A stretch of 64,000 nucleotides of DNA from Rachycentron canadum. Lineage: Eukaryota; Chordata; Actinopteri; Carangiformes; Rachycentridae. The position numbers and the translations under genes are program-made. The number at the start of each line of letters is the position of its first letter. Within the stretch, counting starts at the first letter, position 1. This document shows positions 11,893 to 22,366 of this stretch, piece after piece. The stretch spans positions 24,016,371 through 24,080,370 of the forward strand of contig CM076655.1 in NCBI GenBank assembly GCA_038496675.1, written 5' to 3'. The notes under the pieces are model-generated. The model worked only from the letters and a program-made list of their open reading frames with translations. It ran no database searches and had not been told where the DNA came from.

Positions 11893-12184
11893 TTACAGCT
11901 CCAATCATCAGACCAACTGCTGTCACAGACGGAGAAGCAGCAAACTGCCCTCCCACCCCTCTTCAGATACACCGGGAGCATATTAACCATCAGCAAAGAC
12001 ACCAGCCAACCCCTGCCACCCTCACCCCTTCCACTCCCCTCCCATCGACACATCACTGTCGATATCGTTTGTCCCCCCGGCTGCTCGCTCCGCTCTGCCC
12101 AGGTTGGCAGCGTTCACGAGTCTGGCTTGCTGAGTCGTCTGACATCTATTACAGTTAAGGATCATCCTGGCTTGTGTTCTTTCT

Positions 12185-12275
12185 CTCTCTCACACACTCA
12201 CACACACACACACACACGCGCACACACACACACACACACACACAGACAGACACTTATACACACACTTTCACACCT
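12185..12275. repeat. (CA)n microsatellite, compound
   Basis: A CT-rich lead, then CA units with CGCG and CAGACAGA interruptions. Confidence 0.95.
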
Positions 12276-12279
12276 CTCA

Positions 12280-12680
12280 TAGGGCCAGGAGAGCTAATGA
12301 CTGCGATGGTTGGGCTTTAAAAAAGAGAAAAGGGGAGGTGACAGGAGATGATTCATCTGAGCTGCTCTCTGCAAGCAATGACTGACGGCTGATTTATGAT
12401 TCAGCGCCGAGCTGTGAGCGCTTAGAATCATTTCCCCCCATTTCTTATTTTAATTCCTTACCGCAGGTGATGGCGGGAGGGATGGGAGCCAATTATCTTA
12501 AGTGTCTTTCTGCTCTCTGTCAGCCACTGACAGTCGCTGCAGAAACTCTCCAGCAGCCGGGCCTGCGAACAGGTGACTGCTGCCGCCGCCCCCTCCATTA
12601 CAATCAGCACTCAGATTTTTCATTTGCATGGCAACCTTGTGCTCATCTGAAGCATCTGAATGTGAAACCTCCTGCTGCTG
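12280..12680. promoter_or_regulatory. strong candidate conserved noncoding block
   Basis: The most enhancer-like stretch by eye: unique, balanced and dense in developmental-type motifs. TGATTTAT (PBX-HOX type) lies at 12390-12397. ATTTGCAT (POU octamer) lies at 12622-12629 and overlaps CATGGCAAC (RFX half-site-like) at 12628-12635. CCATTACAATCAGC occurs near 12594, and an E-box-like ACAGGTGA near 12569. A 72-codon open frame crosses it without a recognisable domain. Known biology: POU, HOX/PBX and RFX factors act on fish developmental enhancers. Conservation itself is not shown. Confidence 0.4.
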
Positions 12681-12689
12681 TTTGACCAG

Positions 12690-13228
12690 GAGTCTAACAG
12701 GGGTTTTTCTTTTTCTTGTTTGAACAAAATGTATTCACCCTCCAGATTCAGAGTTAAATCCCTTCCCCCTGTCAGTCAGCCTGCACTGTAAAAAATATAT
12801 ATTCATCTTAACAGTACAATATCGAGTCTACACAGCATATTTTTTTTTAAAGCAAATGGAAAAATCTGACATGATGACACATTTCCCTAAAGGTAACTGA
12901 GCTCTCATTGACAGGTGAGCAGGGTTGTTTCAATCTCAGCTTCCAAGACAATTCATTTGTCCCAAAATGTTTTACTAATACAAGGATCCTGAACGTTATC
13001 CTCATCCTTCAAGGCCAAAAGGTCAAAGAGGGTCATGCACAATTAGACTTGGATATGAAACAGACTTGAGGAAGGACTTACTCCAACTGACATAACACCT
13101 CAAAAATATAAATAACATAAAAATGTCAATCAAAATAACATTATCAAATTATTATATAACGCACCACATGATCCAAGCTTGTAGCTCGACTCAAATCGAA
13201 CCCATGGGAGTGAACCAGCAGCATACCA
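12690..13228. other. unannotated unique stretch
   Basis: AT-rich unique DNA. AGGTCAAAGAGGGTCA at 13020-13035 is a DR4-spaced pair of nuclear-receptor-like half-sites. No repeat family or gene recognised. Confidence 0.4.
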
Positions 13229-13427
13229 GATTCTCTCTAATGACCATCAGGGGGCGACTCCACTGGTTGTACAAAGAAGTCAGATTGTATTGAAGTCTAT
13301 GGGAAAATGTCCCTACTTCTCCCTTGATTTATTAGCTCAGTAAACATTTTCCTAATGAGTTTATGGTCTCAGTCTCTAGTTTCAAGTCTTCAATACAACA
13401 TGATGTTCATTTTTTAAATGATGGCGA
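13229..13427 (+). mobile_element. family A interspersed repeat, copy 2 (5' half)
   Basis: Begins at the CTCTAATGACCATCAGGGGG landmark, runs through CAGATTGTATTGAAGTCTAT and the TTATGGTCTCAGTCTCTAG landmark, and stops at AAATGATGG. There it is joined directly to the family H repeat. The 3' half of family A is missing. Confidence 0.85.
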
Positions 13428-13672
13428 TGGAGCCAATCCCAGCAGCTCTGTCACAGGGCCAACATATAGAGACTTAAAGAGGTGAATGTCACACCTACCG
13501 GCAATTCAGACTCACCAATTAACCTAACCTGCATGTCTTTGGACTTGTGGGAGGAAGCCTGAGAACCTGGAGGGAATCCACATAGGCACAGGGAGGCCAC
13601 ACAGAAAGGCCCCAGGCCCGGGGTTCAAACCCAGAACCTTGGAGGTGAGAGCGCTAATCAGTATTTTAGTAC
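13428..13672 (+). mobile_element. family H common fish repeat, copy 1
   Basis: Landmarks are GGAGCCAATCCCAGC, CACCAATTAACCTAACCTGC, TGTGGGAGGAAGCCTGAGAA, ACACAGAAAGGCCCCAGG and TTCAAACCCAGAACC. This is a very common interspersed repeat of fish genomes and also occurs at 20296-20512. It is noncoding here. The TTCAAACCCAGAACC part is not a functional tRNA B box. Confidence 0.8.
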
Positions 13673-13849
13673 TCACTCACAACTCAGAAGCTTTAACAAA
13701 GGTTTGGACCAGCCTGCTCTCGAAAGATCTGAGGACTCACAGTTTTAACCAACTGTTAAGATCATTTTTAGAGCGCGCATGGAGAACACCTCCAGTATGA
13801 GATGTAGCTGTGTGGAAGAGTTAGCACATCGCTCCATCTTTAACTAGAG

Positions 13850-14335
13850 GCTGGCCTGTCACTCGGCCCAACATCCAATATACTCCAATCAATTTACCAT
13901 CCGCTGCAATTCAATGTGACAGTAAGACAAATCGGACTTCCAGTGTAAAATAATTGAAACAGACACTTATTTGAGCATGTGGGGGAGGCCTGAGAGAGCT
14001 GCATATTTTGCATCAGCTTAATGCACTTCGTCTGTCCATGTCAGAGATGGATTGTGGTGTCAGAGTTATAGATAAGCCTCTGTTTAGTTAGCCCCATCGG
14101 GAGGAATGAACATTGTAGTCATATTAAAGATAACAAATGTTTTTATCCACGTCACCGCGGCACGGCAGACACAGGGGGGGAATAAGATGCTTGTATTCCG
14201 TCAAGTGAATTGTAATTGCTATTCGCCAGAGGACACATAATTGAAAAATTGGAAGAGAGCAAAAAGTCAGCAGTGTAAACAAAGATTGGACCGAATCCTC
14301 CGCGGTCGTGGGCGGCTGACATCAGAAAGTCCAGG
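13850..14335. promoter_or_regulatory. candidate conserved noncoding block
   Basis: Unique balanced DNA with TCAAGTG (14201-14207, NKX2-type core) followed by GTAATTGC (14212-14219), TTTATCCACGTCACCGCGG near 14140, and GATAAG-type cores near 14073. A 68-codon minus-strand frame has no recognisable domain. The regulatory role is inferred. Confidence 0.3.
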
Positions 14336-14337
14336 AA

Positions 14338-14415
14338 AAAAAAAACACACACACACACAGAAAAGGCTTGTCTCTCCTCCTCGACTGAAATCCACTTTTA
14401 CCAAAAAAAAAAAAA
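14338..14415. repeat. A-rich and (AC)n low-complexity patch
   Basis: A9 then an (AC) run at 14345-14359, and poly-A at 14402-14415. A further (AC) run lies at 14449-14462. Confidence 0.9.
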
Positions 14416-14683
14416 AGAGGCCTTTGGGTAGCAGGGGATTAAACTGTGCTCACACACACACAAACACATGCATTCACACACAGCAAGCCATGGTGTTTGG
14501 AGCCAAACAGAGCTGCGTTCCAAAGAATAAGAAGTGGTGCTTGAAAAGAAAAAGGTTTGTGGGGGAAATAAAGAAGGTGAATTTGGATTGATGTGAATCA
14601 CACTCGCCATTCTGGCTGGAAGCCCGTCCAGCCGGAGATGAATCGCCTACCTGTGTCAGAAGGATGTGTGAGAGCAACATCCA

Positions 14684-14745
14684 ACAACAACAACAACAAC
14701 CCCCGCCCCCTCCCCTCCTACCACCACCACCATTACCCACCGCCC
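14684..14745. repeat. (CAA)n and (CCA)n trinucleotide patch
   Basis: CAACAACAACAACAAC followed by a C-rich stretch and ACCACCACCACC. Confidence 0.85.
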
Positions 14746-15660
14746 ACGCCTGCCTGGCCGGCAGGCATGTTGCAGTGTGGATTAGATCGTATAATCAAAG
14801 GCATTCCACCTTCAGACTGGCACAACCTTAGGGTCTCCCTCTTCCTCGCCGCTCACCAGTGCACCACAAACCGTCTCGGGAGCCAAACCGTGAGTCAAGA
14901 AGGACGCTGGGAAAAGAAAAGGGTAAGGGATGGGTTACTGCAGCCGAGCGAAACCCACACACAGCTCAGGGAGTGAAAGGTCAGGTAAACTCGCCGGTGC
15001 TTTGCTCACTGGTCCCTGTTAATCCATCTGAGAATGAGGAGTTTTGGGAAGTGGGCGGATAAACAGGCGAGCAGGAAGGTTAAAGTGTGTTTCCACCCAT
15101 CTGCAGCAACTTGAGATGTGATTGGCATCAAAATGTTGCTACGAAGAGAAAAGTTGAAGGTATCAGAAACAGGCTGCCATCAGCGTCCCCTGCTCTTAGC
15201 TGAGACCTGTTTTATATTAAAATAATGTGATCAAGCAACAAGTAGAACATCAGCCATGACGGGTGTAAAACTCTCACACTCAGGAGAACCAAGGGTTCGG
15301 CCATTTTACCAAGTACATTTCATCACTTATCGGTGTTGAGCCATGCAAATTGTTTTGCTTTTGACATTTTTCTGATATTGTCGATGGAGGTTTTTGTCAG
15401 CGTCCTCATGCAACAGAATTTTATGCGTAAGACCGTGTCCCAGAAGACAGTGTTTTCATTACCTCAGTGTCCCTGACAGAAACGTTAATGAAAACAGACA
15501 CTTTGGAGACAAACGCTGAGTTCATTAGCCATGCATGTTTTCTGCACGGCTCCTGAAAGGCTGAGCCTGAGCTAGTTTGCTACCACTGAACCTTCAAACG
15601 CAGAAAAAACATTCAGTTTCCTTCAGGATTCACCAGAGGGGCAGATGTGTTCAAATCTTT
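14746..15660. other. unannotated unique stretch
   Basis: No gene or repeat family recognised. The 14746-15130 part has balanced composition. The rest is ordinary AT-leaning DNA. Confidence 0.45.
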
Positions 15661-15667
15661 TTGAAGG

Positions 15668-15845
15668 AGCTCCTTGTAAGCTTTGCTATTGTTACATAGC
15701 CAGCATTAGCATTAGCACCTGAAGTGAATGAAGTGTCCGGGCTGCTAAGAGGAAATATTCTGACCTGTTATTGGTGGTAAACCGGTGTTAATGCTAACGT
15801 TAGCTATATAGCAATAGCTATAAACTTAGCTCCTTTAAAGGAAAA
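15668..15845. mobile_element. family F inverted-repeat element, copy 2 (short)
   Basis: Left arm CTTTGCTATTGTTACATAGC (15681-15700) continuing CAGCATTAGCATTAGC. Right arm TTAATGCTAACGTTAGCTAT (15788-15807) continuing ATAGCAATAGC. The arms are imperfect inverted repeats about 70 bp apart. Outer flanks GGAGCTCCTT and TTAGCTCCTTTAAAGG extend the inverted symmetry. It looks like an internally shortened relative of the copy at 8953-9345. Confidence 0.6.
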
Positions 15846-15849
15846 CATG

Positions 15850-16764
15850 AGTGTACACTCATAAACACATGAAGTGCATGAGCATTTGGTTTGGAACAAA
15901 GGAAAAAAAGGAGAAAGATCTTTCACGTGGATTTTATATTTTATTTATTTGTTGCATGTGGGAATGTCATGAGACACAGGTCCTCAGGTGGAGCCGAACA
16001 TGGTTTCTTACATTCTTACGCTTAAAAACCACCAGGCCACCAGGAGAGTGGAGGGATCCATGGGTACTGTGTTGGATAATGAAATGGATGATTATGACTA
16101 AAAAGCATCAAGTAATTGCAGGTTTATAGATGCTAGAATAGAAAATAAGGGAAAAAAATATATATTTTTCTTCTTTCATGAGCTACCATCTCCTATTACA
16201 GAGAAGAGAGTCTTTATTGAGTGACATATATAATTAGCTGAGCTTGTGCTGATTTTGAATATGTGATGTTTTTAAAAATGATTTTAGGGTCTTTGAACTG
16301 AAGTACAGTGTAAGATGCACCACAGCAGCTTCACACTGATCTGTCTGACTGGTCAGGGAAAATCCCCACAGCCATGTGCAGACACACACATATGTGCTAC
16401 CATGGTTACATAAATGTACACATGGCATCGTGGCCCCTGAACTCTTTACTGCACCTGCAACAAAACATCTGCATTGAGATGCTGAGAGTAGAATAGCTTC
16501 AGGAAAATATAATTCAGCACTTTCACCAGGGTTTGGTCACATTTTTCTTAAAACTGAATGAGTGTATTTATAAAGGTATACAGGGAATCTATCTGTGTGC
16601 AGAAGAAGAAAACATTTCATATAAATTCGACCTCACTGTTATTATAGTTCAACTTTTATTTAAATCACCATAATATTTAATGTTAATTAATTCTGATGAA
16701 TTTTTAATTGGACAAATAGCACTGGCAGAGGTTGTAATTAAATACTGTAGGCCTTGCACATGCG

Positions 16765-16765
<1 letters not shown>
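15850..16765. other. unannotated AT-rich stretch
   Basis: Unique AT-rich DNA. No gene, repeat family or motif cluster recognised. Confidence 0.45.
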
Positions 16766-16768
<3 letters not shown>

Positions 16769-16803
<35 letters not shown>

Positions 16804-16812
16804 ATGTGTGTA
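16769..16812. repeat. (GT)n microsatellite
   Basis: GT run at 16770-16797, then TATGTGCATGTGTGTAG. Confidence 0.95.
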
Positions 16813-16901
16813 GCTGGCAGGTGAACGCTCTCCGTTCAATAAAATCTATTTTTGTGGCTTTGTTCCTCCTCCAGCTTTCGGACCAAGTCTGTGATCCTCA
16901 G

Positions 16902-17044
16902 AGGTCAACTTCACCAACAGCAGCAGTAATGAGGTCAAAGGTCGGAGGTCAGAGGTCACGGCAGACAATAGCTGGAACAAACATTCCTCTGGCCCCGAGT
17001 TCAGAACAAAAGCAGAGACTGAGCCGAACAATCTGATGAGGTCA
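16902..17044 (+). promoter_or_regulatory. cluster of AGGTCA nuclear-receptor half-sites
   Basis: Four half-sites lie in direct tandem with one-base spacers: AGGTCA 16932-16937, AGGTCG 16939-16944, AGGTCA 16946-16951 and AGGTCA 16953-16958. Single AGGTCA sites flank them at 16902-16907 and 17039-17044. One-base spacing (DR1) is the classical site for RXR heterodimers with PPAR, and for HNF4 and COUP-TF. Binding is inferred; the sequence shows only the sites. The surrounding DNA is unique. Confidence 0.45.
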
Positions 17045-17099
17045 GAGAGCACGCCGACTCCCAGCGCTGAAGTTCACTGGCCGACGGACGCGTCAATCA

Positions 17100-17465
17100 G
17101 ATGAAGGCAGGCAGAGGATTTAAAGGGACATTTCCACATCTTGTATGTTTTTTTCTTTCTGTTTTGTTCCCCTTGATCCCCTTTTTCATACATTACCTAA
17201 AATTACCTAAAGTGTTTGCTTTTTGATTTTTTTTTTTGGTTTTGTTCGCAGGACATCTGAGAGGATTAAGATTTAAGCTGTTTTTAATCTGTTCATGGTT
17301 TCACTAAACAAATATTAGGTTATTAGGTTAACTTTAACGCTTGTTTAATGAATGTCTGAAAAAAAAATCATTAATTTCTACAGCATATGAGTTGGTTTTG
17401 TTATTTCTTGTAAAGCCGAGGCTTTATTGTTGAAAACAGCATCTGTTAAGTGAGTGAATATAAAT
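17100..17465. other. unannotated stretch
   Basis: T-rich low-complexity DNA (poly-T near 17229-17238). No gene or repeat family recognised. Confidence 0.45.
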
Positions 17466-17469
17466 GTAT

Positions 17470-18050
17470 TGTATTATTATTACATTAACATTTACTCATC
17501 TGTCAGATGCTTTTATCCAAGCTTACGATGAAGGACAACAGTCCAGCTTCAGAAGTCCTTGGTATAAGTATTAAATCTGATAAATAAGTGCAGGAGTAAG
17601 AAAGTGCAACAAAAGTGCATAGTAAGTGCTAGTTATTGTTTAGGAGAGGAGGAACTGAGTTTTCAAGAGCTTCTTGAAGACGGAGGGATGTGCCTGCTCT
17701 GATAGCATTCAGGCGCTTGCTCCACCATTCGGGAACCACAGACCAGAACAGTCTGGACCGAAATGGTCTGGTTTGCAGGGTTGTCAATGCCAGACCCCAT
17801 TCAGTGAGGAATACAGAGGCTGAGAGGGAGAATAGAGCAGAATAACCTTTAAGTCACTCTGAAGGCAGACATTAGTGACTTGAACTTGATTGACCATGGG
17901 CAGCCAGTGTAGGTTGACACCTGGTCTTTCAGGCTGATTGAGGACCAGACGAGCTGCTTCACCCTGGACCATGTGTGACGGTTTCACTGTGCATAAATGA
18001 AGACCTGTCAGAAGATCAAGGCTTGGACGAAGAGCTGGGTGGAAGCAGTC
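17470..18050 (-). mobile_element. LINE-type 3' region, degenerate
   Basis: Reading the minus strand, the 3' end is a GGATAAAAGCATCTGACAGA-type tail followed by ATGAGTAAATGTTAATG (plus positions 17480-17530). This tail is typical of a widespread fish retroelement. The segment 17695-17760 is the reverse complement of 24105-24172 (shared landmark, minus strand, TGTTCTGGTCTGTGGTTCCC). The upstream part (17760-17990) matches the kind of sequence that precedes this tail in fish LINEs. No intact reverse transcriptase frame remains. Clade not assigned. Confidence 0.6.
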
Positions 18051-18059
18051 AATGTAATT

Positions 18060-18830
18060 GTTATTACTTAAGCTACCTTCAAATGAAGATTTGATGCTGT
18101 TGACTTTTCAACTATTGCAACTTTGCAATATTAGCATCTTACTTAGTGTACCACTGTGCAGAAATACAACCTAGACTAACCATGGTCCCATTTCCAACCA
18201 AAGTTCAATCTTTCTCTGGGTTTCTTAACTGATACATGAAAGCAGAAGTGTCATCTCTCACCTTTTTAATTATGAGAGGGCGGAAGGTTGATTTTTGCCT
18301 CCAAGTGTCACAAAAATTATTTTCCTGCAACTAGCTGAAGTAAGAAAATTACTTTTTTTGGTTTACTTTAACCAAATCTTTCTCCTTTTGGATCACACAC
18401 ACACCTTCCTTTCAGTTCTTCTGTCACTACAGCTCCTGTTCCTGTTAATACGAGATACTGTATTGTCATTGCATATGAATGCACAAAATTATGTTTGGCA
18501 GCAATCTTCCTCCGAGCAGCAAATAGTGAAAATAACTGGGAATAAAAATCATTAAAGTATAAATATACAATAAATACAATAAAATATAAGTAGGCATTTC
18601 TACAATATGCAATCACAAAATGAACATGCACATCTCAGTGTAGAGACAGCATGAAACTGAAGCTGCATTAAAGCAGCTACAAGCATCTTCCTGCAGAACC
18701 TGCAGAAGTACAAAGTGTTTACAGACACAAACTGAGCGAGGAACTTTGCGCTGGCCTTTCTGCAGCAGCGAGCCGCTTTGTGCTATAGGAAGCTGAAGGC
18801 CACCACATCCTCACAGCTCAGATATACTCA
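18060..18830. other. unannotated AT-rich stretch
   Basis: Unique AT-rich DNA; no gene or repeat family recognised. Confidence 0.45.
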
Positions 18831-18834
18831 GGGG

Positions 18835-19150
18835 GCTGTCAACCTTGCTGTGAATTTAGATTCCCCTTTCCTCCAACGGGGAGGAAGGAGGGGGCTCTTT
18901 TCTCCTTCCGAGGAGCTCTGACACTTCGACCGTTTGCTCAATCGCCACTCAGACAAAACTTTGAGGAAAAAGGGGGTGAAAAAAATTGAGCTTATTTCCT
19001 CGGAGAGCGGGGAGCAAGCTCGACACCACTTTCGAGGAGCAGGAAGGAGCTGCTGATTGCACAGGAAGAGGAAGAGGGGTCTTTAATTTGGAGGCCTCAG
19101 TGGTGTTCAAGCCTTCAGCCACATGGGGAGTTAATCAGCACTTGGGCTAT
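18835..19150. promoter_or_regulatory. candidate conserved noncoding block with small hairpin
   Basis: Unique DNA, more GC-rich than its neighbours. It contains a perfect 7-bp-arm hairpin TTCCTCC / GGAGGAA (18868-18886, 5-base loop) in an alternating pyrimidine/purine setting. Function not known; the call rests on appearance. Confidence 0.2.
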
Positions 19151-19199
19151 AGATAGGAAGACAGAGATGGGGAGGATGAAGAGATGAGAAAGTGGAGGG

Positions 19200-19655
19200 A
19201 GGGCTGGTCTCTGTAGTGTCTTTCCCATTGACAAGTGGATCCACCAGCACTGTTTCCTACATAATATTTATTTTGTAAGTGACTCCCAATCTGTTATTAT
19301 AGCATCTTAGGTTCCTATTGTGTCCGTCCAGTTTGACCATCATTAAGCATCTGAATACGGCTGCATCCATTCAGTTGACCACATTATAATATTTAACCAT
19401 GCAGTGGAGTGGTTATATTTAGAGTGCAAGAAATGCTGGCACAAACAAATAGAAAACATTGAGAATGGGAGTGATTATCTGTTCAGTTATCTACCACAGT
19501 TATCTGTGGTAAATTCAGAATAAAACTACATGGCTGATCCCATTAGTCGTATCCTCACCACTCTGCTGCTCTTTGCTAGTCTCTGCTTTGATGTTTTTTT
19601 GATCAGCTGTGAAGCTGCAGTGAATGAAACCCAACACTTTGTTTAGATAGGGAGG
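19200..19655. other. unannotated unique stretch
   Basis: Ordinary AT-leaning DNA with no recognised feature. Confidence 0.45.
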
Positions 19656-19657
19656 GA

Positions 19658-20110
19658 TTATGTCTTTGCGGCCACTGGAAAACTCTGAACCCCTAAGTTT
19701 TCAGTGAGTGCATGCCATATTGCTAGATGCATCTGGCGCATGCTTGTGTTCCTTCTGGCCCAGGATAAACCGTGGTCCCACGGCCGGGGTGAATACTGGC
19801 CATGTACAGCGTGATGGTTAGATGCCACTTCCACATCTGGACCGATTCTGGTGTGCACACAGAACATCGTCTGGCTGTCAGCCATCACTGGAGGATAACA
19901 GCTGGAACAGATGTGGAGGTATATGGGCCAGACTCGAGCCGTGGAACCAGGGTATATACATGGGCCTGAATTTCATTTTGCTATGAGGGATGTAATTATA
20001 ATGTTAACGACCTTTGGCACTGAGGTTGTTCCCACCGAGGAGGTCATCATGTACAGAGGCTACCACAGAGACAATGTTTCTTTAAACATCTCAAATGTTT
20101 TGTTGTAACT
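19658..20110. other. anonymous balanced-GC block
   Basis: Compositionally distinct from both flanks. A 76-codon open frame on the minus strand (19658-19888) and a 65-codon one on the plus strand (19911-20108) fall here. I recognise neither as a protein family and see no exon-type splice context that persuades me. The block could be an old retroelement remnant, a decayed exon, or unique noncoding DNA. Confidence 0.25.
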
Positions 20111-20295
20111 GCTGCCAGTTACCAGAAAAGGCAGCTGCCATAATGTGGGTGGATTGGTGGTGTGGTAGTGGTTAGCACAGTTGGTAACTCTAAATTGCCA
20201 TTAGATGTTACATTACATTACATTTAAATGTGAATATTAAGTTTCAGCTCAGTTTAACTGTTAAAAACTCATCCAGTAATTCATTAATTCATCCA

Positions 20296-20509
20296 TTATT
20301 ATTATATGAACTTATCCATGCAGGGTTGCAGCGGTTCTGGAGCCAGTCCCACCTGATATTGGGTGAGGGCGGGGTACACCCTCGACAGATGGCCAGTCTA
20401 TCGCAGGGCTGACAGACAGAGACAGTCTTAGGACTGTGGGAGGAAGTACCTGGAGGAGTCCACACAGGCACAGGGAGACCATGCAAACTCCACACAGATG
20501 TTCAAACCC

Positions 20510-20512
<3 letters not shown>
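20296..20512 (+). mobile_element. family H common fish repeat, copy 2
   Basis: Landmarks are GAACTTATCCATGCAGGGTTG, GGCGGGGTACACCCTCGACA, CCAGTCTATCGCAGGGCTGA and TGTGGGAGGAAG...TTCAAACCCAG. It is the same family as 13428-13672 but keeps more of the 5' part. It breaks off at TTCAAACCCAGT, directly into a poly-A run. Confidence 0.8.

Positions 20513-20540
<28 letters not shown>
20513..20540. repeat. poly-A run (28 A)
   Basis: Replaces the expected 3' end of the family H copy. It could be a tail of a later retro-insertion or simple expansion. Confidence 0.95.
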
Positions 20541-20543
<3 letters not shown>

Positions 20544-20599
20544 GCGCTATAATAAGGGCGGGGACAGTTGGTATCAAGTCTCAGTCGGCCAGACATTCA

Positions 20600-21260
20600 A
20601 GGACCACATCCTCTGAATGATGCAGCATTGAATTGGGACACAGCCTTTAAAAGGTAGATCGATAAACTAATGACATTAGCTTTGTAGGTAATTTTGTAAT
20701 TGACACTTTGAGGGATGGGAAATTCAAAGTACTACCAAAGATATCAAGACAGCACGAAGAGAGTTAAAGAGAATTGCAGCAAGAGAAAATATAATATTAT
20801 TAAAACATTTTCCCATTATTGGTTTAAAATTGGTTATTATTATCACTAATTAACTGTAATCGATAACAGATACAGGTTGAATGACAGGCTGACATTGTAA
20901 GTCACAAAAAGAGGCTGCTCTTCTTCTTCTCTGTGTGTTTATTGGCTTTCTGCCTCACCTGCACACTGCACACACACCTCCACTGCCGGCTGATTTATTG
21001 CTACGTGCCAATGTAAAGAAATGTAATCTTTCTTTATGTGTCTGTTGGTCGCCTAATTTTCAGACATTCAGTTGCTGCCATCTCTGCTTTTAGTCCACCT
21101 GATTCATCAAAAGTCCAAATGATTTAGACTTTAGCGCTTTCAATTAAATAAGTATGTCACAAAGTGTTTTATAGAGCAATAAAAGACAAAACCAAACCAT
21201 TAAAGATAAAAAGAGAAACGAGGCCCACTTTTAAAATGTTGGGCTGAGTGTGAGGATCTC
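20600..21260. other. unannotated AT-rich stretch
   Basis: Unique AT-rich DNA with no recognised feature. Confidence 0.45.
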
Positions 21261-21267
21261 CTTGTAT

Positions 21268-21312
21268 ATGTGTGTGTGCGTGTGTGTGTATGCGTGTGTG
21301 TGTTTGTGTGTG
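21268..21312. repeat. (GT)n microsatellite, imperfect
   Basis: GT units interrupted by GC and TATGC. Confidence 0.9.
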
Positions 21313-21477
21313 AGACTACCTACTCTTCAGCTCACTTTGTTATTACAACGTACCACTCCTGGTACACGCAGCACTCCATCTCCCAGCATGCATCTGTACC
21401 CAGCCAGGGTTGTCAGTCAGCAGTTTAGTGATTAATTGAGTCCATGGTTGAACTGACGGAGTGAATATGTTGTCAAC

Positions 21478-21850
21478 CCACTGTGATCTCACCCATTGGT
21501 GTGTGAGCTGCCATTTTGAAGGCTCCAGATTGTAATTTGTCCTTCAGCCTTCTCCTTTTTTAAACTAAACCATATTTGGGGGAGAAGGTGGAGCTGAGGA
21601 GGAGTGAGGGGTGGAGCTGACCTGTGCTCTATCCTGATCATCAGATGATCTGTCGACCACACAGTACCCGCTTGGAACTAGTGACTGAGGCCATAAACTC
21701 ATCAGGAAAACATTTACTGAGCTAATAAATCAAGGGAGAAGTAGAGACATTTTCCCATAGACTTCAATACAATCTGACTTCTTTAACAACCGGTGGAGTC
21801 GCCCCCTGATGGTCATTAGAGAGAATGAAGGGTTAAGGCTCTTCAGTGGC
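21478..21850 (-). mobile_element. family A interspersed repeat, copy 3
   Basis: Reverse-oriented copy covering most of the body. Plus-strand landmarks are TCACCCATTGGTGTGTGAGC, GGAGGAGTGAGGGGTGGAGC, CATAGACTTCAATACAATCT, GAGTCGCCCCCTGATGGTCA, and GGGTTAAGGCTCTTCAG (the part nearest the element's 5' end). Noncoding. Confidence 0.85.
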
Positions 21851-22340
21851 CTGGATTGTTGCTGAAGAGCAAAACCTAGTGACAGAGGCTCTAAGTTGGC
21901 AGCACTGCTTCGTTGCACAAATCATATTTTTAAAAAAAAAAAAGCAACGACTGATGAGGAAACTCCAACTTGTGTGGACAACCAACGGTGCTACGGCCTC
22001 CATGGACATTCCATAGACTCGAAACATATAAATGATGCCACAACAGGGATGCAGAGAAAAACTAATCAATTAGGCAAAGTACTAAAGAAACAAAAAAAGT
22101 GGGGGGGGGGGACCTGCTGTAGCGGTCCAGGTTAAAAACCCTGCTCCCCCTGCCACCTCCTGTACAGAGAGGCAGTTAACGGTGCGGCACAACACAACAC
22201 TACATCACGGCTGGGTGTGGTCAACAGACTTGATCCTCTTAACCCACAGAGGTCGGTGCACCGATGCTTTTTTCTTCTCAAACAAGATTAATGTGGGGTT
22301 TGACTGTGGTCTCCAAGTATGACAAAGGACACGCACTCAC
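21851..22340. other. unannotated stretch
   Basis: Contains poly-A (about 21930-21942) and a G10 run (about 22101-22110). No gene or repeat family recognised. Confidence 0.4.
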
Positions 22341-22344
22341 GTTC

Positions 22345-22366
22345 ATACACACACACACACACACAG
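22345..22366. repeat. (AC)n microsatellite, short
   Basis: Short AC run; open frames on both strands of this locus owe their length partly to it. Confidence 0.9.

Noticed and set aside
13610..13630. tRNA-like TTCAAACCCAGAACC phrase
   Set aside because: It is part of the family H repeat, which has no tRNA structure.
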